Positions 19,236-31,000 of a stretch of DNA of 64,000 nt are shown here, piece after piece (the first letter of the stretch is position 1; each line of letters begins with the position of its first letter). The notes below the pieces were generated by a model. The model did no database searches and was not told where the DNA came from. It saw only the letters and a list, made by a program, of their open reading frames with translations. Source of the stretch: Girardinichthys multiradiatus (lineage: Eukaryota; Chordata; Actinopteri; Cyprinodontiformes; Goodeidae); assembly GCF_021462225.1 (NCBI RefSeq), contig NC_061816.1, positions 7,320,119 through 7,384,118 on the forward strand, read 5' to 3'. The position numbers were made by a program, and so were the translations under genes.

Positions 19236-20444
19236 GGAGTCCACTTACATTTATAGGAAAGTGGGTGGGGTTTTATACTGCCACCTAGTGGACTGGATTG
19301 TGAGCTCCATAAAGCCAGTCTATGGGTTCATGGTGGACCTTGCTGACTCTCAGATATTTTGTTCCATCAGGTTCTTTTTCCCCAGCTTGTTTGGGATCAT
19401 TGATCAGCAGATGAAGCGTTTATGAAGAACTGAACCACTTGAGCTTATTGTTTGGAAACGAGTTAATTACCCGAAGCTACAGCAACATCTGGTGAAAATG
19501 CAAGTCTGGGGTCAAGTTAGGCAGCTCATGATGCAGGGTGTTAATGAGGGAGGTGTTTACAACACACTCACATTTAGGACTTTGGAGAGACTGTAATCAT
19601 CACGTTATTAAATTCTCTTTAAGTTTAATGACTCTTTTCAGTCATTTAGGAGCCTTAATGTTTCAGTTATGAAAGTGGAATCTGTCATTCCTGACAAATT
19701 TAATAGTAGGACATTGTTGTTCTCAGTGAACATCTGGAAGTTGGTTTTACCAGGTCAGCGAAGTGAAGACACAGTGTGGACAGTCCACTCTTGGTGCAGC
19801 TGGACATTCTGTTGGAGCCGAGACACGAATCAGTCTGTCTTCATCAGGGGGGTCCAGCTCCTGTCCTCAAAGGTTGGTGTCCTGAATGTTTTAGATGTGT
19901 CCCTAGTTCAACAGGGCTGAGTCCAATGGCTGAATTACCTCCTCAGTATGTCATCAGGTTCTGCAGAGACCTACTAATGACCCACCGTTTCATTCAGGTA
20001 TGCTAAACTAGGGAAACACCTAAAATATGCAGGATATCAACCCTTGAGGACTGAGACTGGGCACCATAATGTACCTGGAAGTATTAGATGTCCTGTCTAG
20101 GACTAGACCAGTTTGGGATGTCTCCAATAGGAGACTGGACAGAAGGACATCAGGGTTTCAGATGAACCAAAGATGAAGGATGATTAAATTCTTACAAAGC
20201 TGAGTCCTCTGCTAAACATTGAAGGAACATCCAAGAACTCTGTGGTGACACTTTTAGTTATAACAATCAGATTTTAAAATGCAGTAAATGCAGATATTGT
20301 AGTTTAGTCTGGAAATCTGTAAGAAAATATCAAACCATAAGTTACATGAAAGTTAGTTTAATTCAAAGACGTTTCCACTGTTGGTGTCTGTGAAACAGCA
20401 AGACAAAACTTATAGCAGCTGGAGGCATCAGTTGATGGATGTGG
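19236..20444. other. No gene recognised
   Basis: Short open frames only (at most about 85 codons), with no recognisable domain on either strand. The 3' untranslated part of the zinc-finger gene probably occupies the right end of this stretch. Confidence 0.5.
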
Positions 20445-20783
20445 TTAAGATCTCTCTTCATCGTGGATTCTCAGATGCTGCTTCAAAGTTACTGACCAAG
20501 TGAAGCATCGTCCACATCTGTCACAGCTGTAAGGCTTCTCCCCAGTGTGGATCCTCTGATGAGCTTTCAGATTGCTCAAGGTTGAGAAACCCTTGCTGCA
20601 GTAGCTACAGATGTGAGGCTTTTCTCCTGTGTGAATTTGCTGATGTTGCTTCAGATTCCTTGCGTTAGCAAATCTCCTGCCGCACTGTTCACACTGAGGT
20701 TTCTCCTCAGAGTTTTTCTGTTTGGAGCTGCGTCCCTCTTCTCCTTCCTCTTCAGGCACGTCTGGACTCCTGCAGCTCTTGCT
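20445..20783 (-). CDS. Small C2H2 zinc-finger protein, exon 2 (three fingers)
   Basis: C2H2 fingers bind zinc and usually contact DNA in the nucleus. This exon follows the acceptor TTCTTCATAG and reads SKSCRSPDVPEEEG, then an acidic-basic linker. Three canonical fingers follow: CEQCGRRF...HQQIH, CSYCSKGF...HQRIH and CDRCGRCF...HLRIH. They are joined by TGEKPH and TGEKPY linkers, and the frame ends EERS-stop. All zinc ligands are present. Joined to the six-codon exon at 20860-20877 it gives a 118-residue protein. With only three fingers it is shorter than most KRAB-less ZNF proteins, but the fingers, linkers and splice sites are undamaged. No KRAB, SCAN or BTB domain is seen. It could be a complete small gene or the 3' end of a larger one using an upstream exon I cannot see. 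Confidence 0.8.
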   Translation of the reverse strand, partial: SKSCRSPDVPEEEGEEGRSSKQKNSEEKPQCEQCGRRFANARNLKQHQQIHTGEKPHICSYCSKGFSTLSNLKAHQRIHTGEKPYSCDRCGRCFTWSVTLKQHLRIHDEERS

Positions 20784-20859
20784 CTATGAAGAAAAATAAC
20801 CATACAATTTGGAGAGCCAAAGTAGTTGTGTAAAATTGCGACGTGTTCTGGTGACTTAC

Positions 20860-20877
20860 ATTTTCCAGGGATGACAT
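20860..20877 (-). CDS. Small zinc-finger gene, exon 1 (start codon)
   Basis: ATG TCA TCC CTG GAA AAT (MSSLEN) is followed at once by a strong donor, GTAAGTCACC. Phase 0 matches the exon at 20783. The ATG is preceded by ACAAA (A at -3). The frame is open for several codons upstream, so a start further 5' is possible. Confidence 0.6.
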
Positions 20878-22259
20878 TTTGTTCTCTGTGTCACTTCTTT
20901 TTGCTTCTTTATTCATAAATTAACTCTAGAATTTAAAACAAATAACAGAGACTGTTTGCACAATGCAGAAATGAAAAACTAACCTTTAAATAACACTTGT
21001 CTCCTTCCACTTTATGTGCATTTTTTAAACTGAGGCATATACATGTCTAGAAATTTAAAAACATTACATTGAAAAACAACCCAAGCTGATTAAAGTGCTT
21101 TAAATGAACTTGAATAAAAAGAATAATACATAAAGACTGATGCTGTATTTGAATTTAACTCTATTTTATGTTCAGTTTGTACTTGGAAGTCAGAATTTCC
21201 AAGTCACAAGTCAGAAAAACCAACTGGAACGCACCCGAGGTTGGAGGTCCAAGTAGGAAAGTCTAAGGGTGTTCCAGATTCCTGCTTGTTTTGGACTAAA
21301 ATGTGAGGTCATTAAGACCTTCATAACACTGAGGTTTAATCTGATCAATAACTGGTTTTTGCACAGACTGCTTTGTGATACATAAATACTCATCTTTATT
21401 TATCTCAAATCAACTAGCTCCTGGTTTAGCATCCATGCAAATACATCAGAAGTATGAAAATAGCTGAAATGTGACTTACTTCCAACAAATCTTTGACATG
21501 TTTATTGATTAGACTTGAAAATGGCTGTTTTAGAGAGAAATGACTGTTCTTGTTCATTATAAACAGGCTACACAGTGCAATAATTATGCCAGGATGTAAA
21601 CATTAGCATGCACAGGTGTCTCAGGTGATAGTGGATTACGGTTAGTTTTTGCTGTTGCAGTGAACAACCTCTGTACACCACTTCTACTGTACCAAGTGAT
21701 GAATTTCCAATGTACAACAGAGTGACTGGATAAATACTTCTGGGTCGAATGCGACCAACCCTCCTCTCTGTAAGGCCGGTACTGCATGGTTTTGTTAGTA
21801 TGATCTCATTTCTTTCCTGTGTTGATGCTACATTTGTTTTTCTTTAGCTCTTGGTAGTGGTTGGGGGTGCCGCATGTTGGCAGGCGTCAAAGTGAATCCA
21901 AACAGTTTAAGAGGAGATCTGTGGGGCTGGTTGCACTGCTTCATACCTATCTCCATTAAGGGCATCCAGTATTGATTGTCGTGTTGGTTGCTACCGTCTA
22001 TGCTGTTGTTAAATGCTAGAAATTAGAGCGACGATAACAAACAGTAGCTGTTTAGGCTTTAAAACTATTGGCAGGTGTTGAATAGAAGAAAGACTAACCC
22101 TCCCGGTGGACTGTTAAGATATAATCTTTAATCTCTATACATATATTTTCCCTCTGTAACATCATCGTCATCATTTCTGGACAGAACAGACAGATGGTGT
22201 ATTTTGGTCGGATCACAAGTAAATTAATAAAAAATAATCAATAAATAATAGAAAAATCT
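20878..22259. other. No gene recognised
   Basis: AT-rich sequence upstream of the zinc-finger gene. It may hold its 5' untranslated region and promoter, but no TATA box or CpG-rich patch stands out. Confidence 0.5.
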
Positions 22260-22665
22260 TCAGCACACAATCACATATAAATTTCTACATATTGAATACA
22301 ACAATGCAACAGGACATTTATTCCAGTGGGTCTGTACAAATAGATTTTCACATATTTTTTGCACATATTTCACAAACTTTATGATATAGTTACTGCACTT
22401 GTGGCCAACATGAAGTGATGAGTTACAGTCGTAACTCCGTTTCTGAGTCTTTAAAGGTTCCAGAGAGTGACGACTGGCGTTTCCAAACCCGGATTTCTTT
22501 GTTCCGGCATCTTTTATCCTTGTTTGGATAAATCCCTGCTGTTCCCAGGATTCCCCAGTTGCAATAAGCTCTTTCTCTCTTGTGTCCATGATAACAGTGG
22601 CAGACAACATCTACGTTATAAAGCCAACACACTTCACATTTTTACTGCAGAGCAAAATGAGTCAG

Positions 22666-22869
22666 TTAACATGAACAAACACTCCAGTAAACAGTGACAT
22701 CAGAGCTGTTTTTTCTTATCCCTTTTCTTACCAAATGCACCTCTTGACAAAGCTCATTTTGTAAAGTATAAAACAAAAATAAGGCGATAAAAATTCCTGC
22801 AACTAAAAAAGCCACACCGAAAGACATTACTAGAGATGCCCTCATCAGCTTCCTCCCAAAATTTGCCAC
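22666..22869 (-). CDS. Possible small membrane-protein exon (unidentified)
   Basis: I do not recognise this gene. The - strand frame starts MANFGRKLMRASLVMSF and then has a strongly hydrophobic stretch (VAFLVAGIFIALFLFY, about residues 19-34). It continues LQNELCQEVHL and meets a good donor, GTAAGA, near 22729. A signal-anchor or single-pass membrane protein is possible. A second - strand open region at 22423-22632 (NVDVVCHCYHGHKRERAYC) follows an acceptor-like TTTTGCTCTGCAG. That acceptor would put a TAA in the joined frame, so the two cannot simply be spliced. It may be a real short exon with its partner undetected, or a chance frame. Confidence 0.3.
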   Translation of the reverse strand: MANFGRKLMRASLVMSFGVAFLVAGIFIALFLFYTLQNELCQEVHLVRKGIRKNSSDVTVYWSVCSC

Positions 22870-23349
22870 ATAGAGAATCTAGAAGGCCTCATCTAGGCTG
22901 AAACAAACAAAAAACATTACTTATAAACTACAAATATAATGGATTATGTGTAGAATATGAAGCTAAAAATCTGAGCATGCTGTTTAACCATTTCTTTTTT
23001 TGCTTCTTGTATTTTGGGTTTACCCTTCTCATGTTTGGACATGTTGAGGTTTTGTAGGGGTTTAATTAAACATTCCTATTTCTAGCGAAACTTTTTTTTA
23101 TCTCAAAATTTTTGCTGGATAGATCAGTCTATATTGGCTATAATATTACTGATTTCAGTAAAGTTCAGCAGCCTGCCACAGTGAACTACAACAAAAGATT
23201 TTGTTACTGTTTATGTAAAAGACAGGTTTAGAATTACAGTACAACTAGCTAGGACAGGAAGCTAGAAATGAAAATAGCTGTTAAAAGGTTTTATTGATTC
23301 AAAAACTGAGAACAAATAAGTTTTCAATTAATGATTTTATTTAAAGAGA

Positions 23350-24520
23350 AAAAAAGCTATCCAGACAATCCCGGCCCTTTACGAATTTATTACTGCCACC
23401 ATTGTAAAATCTGGAATATAACTCTGATTAACCACATTTATTGGTTCATTCTCACCAGCCACACCCAGGTCTGATGACTGCCAGACCTGTAAAATCAGGA
23501 AATAATCTTAATGGAACCTGTCTGACAGCATGAAGTAGGCTAAAAGATCTCAAAAAGGAACACGAACCGTGATCAAAAAAGATGTAATAGAAGTCATTGA
23601 CATCCACCAGTCTGGAAAGGGTTATATAGCCATTTGTAAGGCTTTTGGACTTCCAGTAATCCCCAGTAATTATCCACAGATGAACAAAAAAACATGAAAC
23701 AGAGGTGAACCGTGCCAGGAGTGGCTGGCCAATTAAGTTTACCCCAAGATGTTATCAACATTTCACCCAGATGTCCCCAAGGAACCCAGAACAGCATCTA
23801 AGACTGAAGGTCTCTCTTGTCTCAGTTAAAGTCAGAGTTCATGATTCATTAACAAGAAAGAGAGACTGAGCAGAGTTTTAGACTACATCTGGTGCAAAAC
23901 CAACACAACATTTCATAAAAAGAAAATACTGACAGCCAAACATCGCCGTGGTATTGTGATGGTCTGAGGCTGCTTTACTGCTATAGGACCTGGATGACTT
24001 GCTGTAAATTAAACTATGAATTCTGTTCTTGAGCATAATCCTGATGGAGAATGTCCCACCATTAGTTCGAGACCTTAAGATCAAGTGCACCTGAGTTGTG
24101 TAGCAGGACGACAATCCAAAACACACCAGTAAGTTTACCGCTTAATAGCACAAAACGAAAACAGTGGCCAAGTCAAAGCTGAGGTCCTGTAGCATGATCT
24201 TCAACAGGCCTATCATGCTCCAAAACCCTCTAATGTGGCTGAATAAAAACATTTCTGCAAAGAAGAGTGGGATAACATTCCTACACAGCAATGGAAAAGA
24301 CATACAACCAGTTATTAGGTTTAGAGCACACAGCCAGGTAGATTTGAGTAGCTTTTTTTCTGCATAAACAGTCATTATTTGAAAACTGCTTTTTGTATTT
24401 ATCTAGGTTATTTTTCTTTGATATCAAAACCTGTTTGATGATCCGAAACATTTAAGTGTAATAAAAAAACAAGAGAAGAAATCCTTAAAGGTACAAATAC
24501 TTTTCACAGCACTGTAACTG
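23350..24520 (+). mobile_element. Tc1-like transposon relic
   Basis: The + strand holds decayed transposase sequence. At 23945-24010 it is close to the Tc1 block 'TGATGGTCTGAGGCTGCTTTACTGC...GGACCTGGATGACTTGCTG'. Then come 'CCTGATGGAGAATGTCCCACC' and 'GACAATCCAAAACACACCAGTAAG'. A 3' terminal segment ends AAATACTTTTCACAGCACTGTA. Every frame is broken. It lies just downstream (relative to transcription) of the pkp4 stop codon, so it may be part of, or limit, the pkp4 3' UTR. Confidence 0.75.
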
Positions 24521-24559
24521 AAAATGTGTCAGAAATGAGATAGATAGATGTATGTTAGC

Positions 24560-24565
24560 TTTAAT
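24560..24565 (-). promoter_or_regulatory. Possible poly(A) signal of pkp4
   Basis: On the - strand the hexamer ATTAAA lies about 260 bases past the pkp4 stop and before the Tc1 relic. It is a common variant signal, but other candidates further downstream cannot be excluded. Confidence 0.3.
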
Positions 24566-24824
24566 TATTAAAACGGCTGCAACTTGTCGTGAGCAACCTT
24601 TGGAGTGAAAAATCATCAAGTACTGAATTTTTCTACTTACTGTTTGACTTAGTTGAAAGCTGCCGAGAGCGATTCAATCCTGGTCCTTCAGCCCATTTTC
24701 AACACATATTCACATGCATCCGCAATTCTTCACCCAAACAAACAGTACAGTGCACTCCCGACGCACACAAATCCACAGAAACGCACGGTAAAGCTAGACG
24801 CACACTGTGTGAGTTTTCTTGTGC

Positions 24825-25079
24825 CTACACCCAGGAGTCGGGGGATCCGGTGAACTTGTTCGCCCTGTTTGAAGGCCTCCGCGTGGTGGAGTAGAAGTCC
24901 ACGTAGTTGGTGTTGGCTTTGAATTGGAGCGACTGGGTGGCGTACCCGTCAGGCGAGGATGGCAGGTGGACCACTTCGTCTTCGTAGCGCTCCTCGCCGT
25001 AGCCTTGAGGCGACGACAGGTACATTCTGTAGCTGTTGTAGTTTTTCCTGTCGGGTTCGTCGTAGAATGGCTCTGGGTG
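24825..25079 (-). CDS. pkp4: pkp4 last coding exon (C-terminal tail, PDZ motif)
   Basis: The acceptor CATTCCTCTCCTAG precedes [20 protein letters not shown], then [10 protein letters not shown] and [14 protein letters not shown], ending SPDSWV and TAG at 24825-24827. The last four residues are the class PDZ-binding motif of this subfamily. Phase 0 on entry. Confidence 0.95.
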   Translation of the reverse strand, partial: HPEPFYDEPDRKNYNSYRMYLSSPQGYGEERYEDEVVHLPSSPDGYATQSLQFKANTNYVDFYSTTRRPSNRANKFTGSPDSWV

Positions 25080-28000
25080 CTAGGAGAGGAATGACACCCA
25101 GGAAAAAAATTAGTCAAAGGAAGACCTCATAAACCAATGCAATCATGTGGGGACAAGTTAAATTTGGAGAACTTTTTGCAGAAGCAGCTGAGTAGCTCAC
25201 TTTGAGACTAAACTCTAATAAGACATAAAATAAAGGGGATTTCTATTGAGTAACGTAGACATGCTGTCTTTGATTGTTTAGGCTTGTAGACCAAAAAAAG
25301 TCGAGCTTGTTCAAAGTGAAGGGCTGTCTCTTGTTATCAATCTTTTTGTGCATAGTCTTCTTGTTTGGTATTCTAATGGTCCCATCAATGCTTCCTGCAG
25401 ATGATGTAGATATGTATCTTCAATCCATCACATTCAAGAAATACAAGTGTCACACTAAATGAAAAGCTTCTAGGATTAGAATCAGATCCTTTAACCAGAA
25501 AAGTCAGAATGCTCCCTCCTTCTGGCTCAAGTGGAGAAGTATCTTGGGGTTGTGTTCACAATAATGGGAGAGTGGATAGTGAGAAAAGCTTGACAAGACC
25601 CAGAACCAGTTGGAATGATTATATATCCTTTCTGGCCTTGGGATTGTCCGAAGATCCCCCAGGATGAGCTGAATAGAGCTGCTGGGAGGAGCGATATCTA
25701 CAGTTTCTCCCTGAACCAGTTGCTTCTGCTACCCAGTTAAGGACAAACCAAAGACAGTGGATGGGTGGAGGATGTTTAGAGGATGCACTTTTATATATTC
25801 TGCTAAGAACAAGCGAACTGGAGGCAATCAAAATGCTTTCTTGGAATTAATTAGTGTTCAGATATGTCAACATTGTTTTACATAGAAAAGAGAAAAACAC
25901 ACGCCAGCTTTGAACACAATAAATAAAATCAGCAGAAAATGCTGGTGTTAAAAATCCTGGGTGCACTGTTGATCAGAGACATCTTTGTTGATGTAAAAGG
26001 TACACCAACATTTGAGTTTGGTTATGGAGTAAAAGAGACTTCTGGACTATCTTTTGTATTCACCTTCAAATGTTTATTGTAGTTCCTTTACAGAATAAAG
26101 CTTCCAAATTTTGACACTTTAATTTTTTAATTACTTAAAAATGAGAAATTATAACTAAAATGTTTTTAGATTTATTGCACAGTAATAATTTTGCTAACGT
26201 TATATTGTGTTTTTAGCAAGACATTTTTTACTGACTAAACTGAAAGGTTTCTTACCTGTGATCTTCTTATATCCTCTCCTGACTGGGAGGAGTATGTCCC
26301 AATAAAATAGGGAGTTTTTTTGTCTGACCCTGCCAGCAGATATTACAAATTAGCGTTAAAACATAAGGGGCTCTGGAACACAACCTTGAGGAACATCCCA
26401 ATGCAAACCTGTGTACTGCCGTTTGTGTAAACTGTCTCCATAATATGTGTCGAGTTGCATAGATGACTGTGCCCTCTGGTAGTTTGAGCTGTGTCTTCTT
26501 ATCCCGAGCATGGCAGGTGAGGATGTTGCACTGCCACCTAGTGGTTAACACAAAACAAGAAACGTTTATCTTAAAAGTAGGGTCAAATATGAATAAAAAG
26601 TTCCATATTGTTATAAATATGAAGGCCTTTTTTTGCATTTTTTGTGGTTTAGGTCTATGAATATTTCACTCAACACAATTTCTTTCACTTTGTTATTCTT
26701 TAGTTCTTTGATTTCTGTGTTGCTGATGTATTTTAAAGGTTCTTAACGAATATGACAATTAAACTACGACAGAGGTAGGGTTTCACAATATCAGGAAGTT
26801 ATGTAATTGCGATACTTTTGCGATACTAATTGGTCATACCTGACTGAATGACAGGGGACATCTGCAGGGGGCTGGTGGGCAGGGTCGGCTGGGAACGGTA
26901 GCGGTCTCGTTCAAGGGTGGACACTGGGGTGACAAAGTGAGTGTAGTTCCATCCGTCCTGTTTGTATATGACACATAACAACTTTAACAAGTGAAATTTA
27001 TGGGGAAGATTGAGTTCATAACTGGTATATTTTAAATGTAAAGGGCAACCGTTATTAAGGATTCTACCCACCTGTTTATAGAGACTCCTTAGCTCTCTGT
27101 ATTGCCATAGTGTATTCAACACCTGAGCGGCAGCCTTGACTACTTTCATAGAGTACCTGTAACACAGGACACAGAGAATGCCCATTAATATAAAGTACTA
27201 TGAATGGAAAAATGTCCAAAACCTAGAGTTAACAGCAAGCAAATATTAACACGACAACATATATTTTTGACAATATAATGTTTATGAGCACTGGGTTAAT
27301 TAAGTGGATTGTATGAGGAATGGATTCTTCATTCCAGATTACATATACACAGTACTTGCCATACTGGATTATACAAACATTTGGCTTGCTATACTAGATT
27401 TGTAACCATTAGGTTTGGGATATTGGATGGATTACACAAACGTGGGTTTGCTATATTCCACTATATGAGCATTGGTCTTGCAGTACTGAAGGATATGAGG
27501 ATTGTGCTTGATTTTATTAACTTTGGGCCTGCTGTACAGGAATATATGAGCATATGAGCCACCCTGGACTGTGTGAGTATTGAACTTCCCTTACTGTACT
27601 GTTTGAGCATTGGACTGGCTGTACTGAATTATGTGAACACTGAGCTTGCCACAGTTTTTGCTCTCCACTTCAGCCATGTGTGAATCATCATGTGATTGAT
27701 TGTAGCAGTTTCTAGTTGTCTATGAATGATCTTCAATTGAAAAAATATATATATTCATGAAGGAAGAAGCTTCTGATTTTTACCCTTTCCCTCGTCCTTT
27801 GCTGATGTCCACCAGCTTCTCGATGCCTCCACTGTCGGCCAGAGCTTTGGCGTTCTCCATGTTCCGGCTGGTGACCTCATGCAGTGTGCAGCAAACCGAT
27901 GCTACAGTGTCGTCGGACAGCACAGAGGGGGTGCCGCCGGGCAGCCGGTTCACCAGGTCCCGCATGGCGTACTTTCCTGCATGAGCAGCATTCAGAAAAA

Positions 28001-31000
28001 AGTTAGAAAGTGTCTATTGCACTGGATCCCTTTCATTCTACTGCAGCAGCATATTTAACTCTGTATCATATTAAAACGCAAAAAGTTAAAACAGCTTCTT
28101 CCTGTCTGCTTCATGTTGGTAAACAAGATTAAACGTGTTGGATGCTTTCATCACAAGAGGGCGATAATTGCAGTTTTACTGGAATGAAGAAATGTGTGTG
28201 TAAATATGTTTTTCCAGTTTGTCAGCTGAAGTGGGATCAGTCTTTTGAATGTGTGTGTGTGTGTGTGTGTTTGTGTACCTATCAGCTCCTTGTTGCGGCC
28301 ATCCAGTGCCATGTTTCTGAGCGCTGTGGCGACGGAGCACACCACCCGGTCATTGTCCATCCTCAGCAGCTCCACCAGGATGGGCAAACCTTTCTCTTTG
28401 CGCACAGCTGCTCGGATGTAGGCGGAAAACTGCAGACACAAACAAATGCTGATTTTCACCTGACCTTTCAGAGAGTGCTGTGCAGAAGTCTTGAGTCATC
28501 CCTCATTTCTCGAAATGATCCTAAGTTCCTGATGAGTAGGGATGTCCTACTTTCCAGTTTCCAGCGGAGAGGTTCTGCAGAGAGCCAGCGGCGCCCTCCA
28601 GTGTGGCCGGGTTGGAGCTCTCAGCCAACAGGTTGAGGTATGGCTTCACCACCATTGGGTGCCAGAGCAGCTCCGCTCCCCTCAGAGACTGGGAGAGACC
28701 TGGGATCGGCCCGACACCGTCCCACTTCACCAAACCCAGGAGGACAGAAAGAACATCAAACTGACAGAATGTGTGGAAATACATGTCTGGATGGACTTCA
28801 TTCTAGTACTTTGCAGGTTTCAGGGTTGTTCTTGGTCATTGTGTGTCTAATTTCTGATACTTTTGTCCTTTTGTTTCCTTAGGGGTGGTTGGTTAGTGTT
28901 TAATTTTTCCTACTCTCTCTCACTCTCTCTCTCCCATCATTGGTTAATTTTTGTCGTTTTTGATCATATTGTCACTGTTGTGCATCTCTATGAGGTCTAA
29001 TTTGCCGTATTGTGAATATTTTGTTTGACTTAAGTGACTTGCTAAAATCTTTCTTGGTTATATTTACATTTATATTTTTTATTTAGAGTTTTGGGTCCGT
29101 TTTGACAGCTATGACATTATATTTAATCTGATCTGGTTTATTTTTTTATTTTTTTTACAGTGTTTAGTAGAGCTGCACAATATCAAATGGCAATCATCAT
29201 CGTAAGATTAGTGAGGGCAACATCACACGCCTGGACACAACGTTTAGTAGCATATCTATAGCATATCTGACCAGCTGAATTCACTCTTAATTTCCCTTAA
29301 TGCCCACAGCTGGGTGTATTTGCTAAGTGGTTGAGATTATAGGGGTCCTAGAGACTGGTAGGGACATTGTGTAATTATAAAGAAAGAAACGTGTCTCGAA
29401 AATGAGGGTTTATCATAATTGATATCCCTTTTGCAAATTAAATGTATTCTTGAAATGGTGCTGCCCCATTGTTTGGGGTTTAGTATCATCATGTTCTAAC
29501 CATTAAAAAACATTTTACAACCAAAGCTGTCATGCAAAGAAAGGAACACCATGTAGACAGGTTGTTTATCTCATTATTTTGACTTGATATTGGTTTCTTT
29601 TTCTAATTATGTAGTCCTTGTGTTCATGCATTAATTTCATCTTTCTGTGGTTAATTTGTTAAATTAGGGTTTTCTGCATCTTTTTGTTCTGTGGTGTATT
29701 TTAGATTTCTCTTCAACTTTTGCATTCTGTGTGATACAGTTAATAGATTGATTTCATTTTTTTGTTTTCTTGGGCATTTTTGAGTCAATAAGTAGAATTT
29801 AATTTATAGAGCATTAATCCAAATGCTCTAAGTGTGTAACACAGTGTTATTGACATTAATTATAACATAAACAATCTCAACATTTGAAAAACAATGTAAA
29901 TATCAAACAATTATGTTCTAAAATATTTATTAAAATGGAGCAATGATGAAAATTACAATACATAACAATATCAGTATGTGTTTAAAGGGGCTCTTGTTGC
30001 AATCAAATTGATTTTTTCTGTTGTTTTCTAAGTTAATTAAAATAAGACTTAAAGTTCTGAAGAAAACTAAAAAATATAAACTTGTTAATTTTTTTTTTAC
30101 ACTGTTGATATTTACTTTTGAAACTAATCTGGCTATATTTTTCAGTTTAGTCTAAAATCAAACAATTTTCTTTGACCCATAAATCTCTGAATTTAGATCA
30201 GAAAAAGACTTTTCCCAACCGAAAACCGGCAGCTTTCATAGTGTCTCCTCCATCTACCATCATACCTTGCCCTCGGGCCAGCCACTCCTCTTCCTGCCAC
30301 GCCTTCTCTTCCCCCAGCATAGGTAGTCCAGCTCCTTCACTGGGGAGGAGAAACCCAGCAGGGTGTCCAGCTCCTGGTTACCGAGGAGACGGGAGGAAGG
30401 CATCTCCACCTCCAGGCGGTACGAGAGGTTCCTCAGGGTGCAGACGCTATTCTCCACAATCTGAAGGGGTAATATTTTTCTATTAACCACAGATACACTG
30501 ACATTAAAATAACAAATAACAAATAATTGACCTATTAATTAATTTGGTTTTTTTTGGCTCCAAAGAAAAGGTCTTAATAAACCATGTTGTTCTAAGAATT
30601 GTGATATTTGGGCAATTTTCATAGCAAAATTGGAAATCAGGAAAATATACCAAGAGATGATCCACACACCCCCCCCCCCCAAAATATGTGGGTCCACCAC
30701 TGAAAAAATCACCTTAACACTGTTGCACTGCATAATTTAGATTTTCTACATTAAATTGTGTGTTTAATTATAATTCACGTAAGTCATAAACGTGTATCTT
30801 CCCTTTTCCCCTACTTCTGCTGGTGTCCCCCATTTTTACCATACCTTTACCTATAATTAAAAAAAAACTTAATAATCTTTTTGAGACATTAGTGATGATA
30901 AAAATTAGAGAATTTACTAATCAATTTTTTAAAAACATATTTTTTATTGGTTATGAAAATGTACCCTCCTATTCCTATTCTGTGCAAGGGCCACCAATAA

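Noticed and set aside
22260..22610. 116-codon - strand frame overlapping the Cys-rich frame
   Set aside because: Shifted against the other open frame and lacks a recognisable domain. Both cannot be real, and neither has clear support.
24825..25079. Alternative assignment of the gene to ctnnd2 (delta-catenin)
   Set aside because: Both end in DSWV, but the tail ([14 protein letters not shown]), the head motif YSDSGYQD and the armadillo residues match what I know of PKP4 better.
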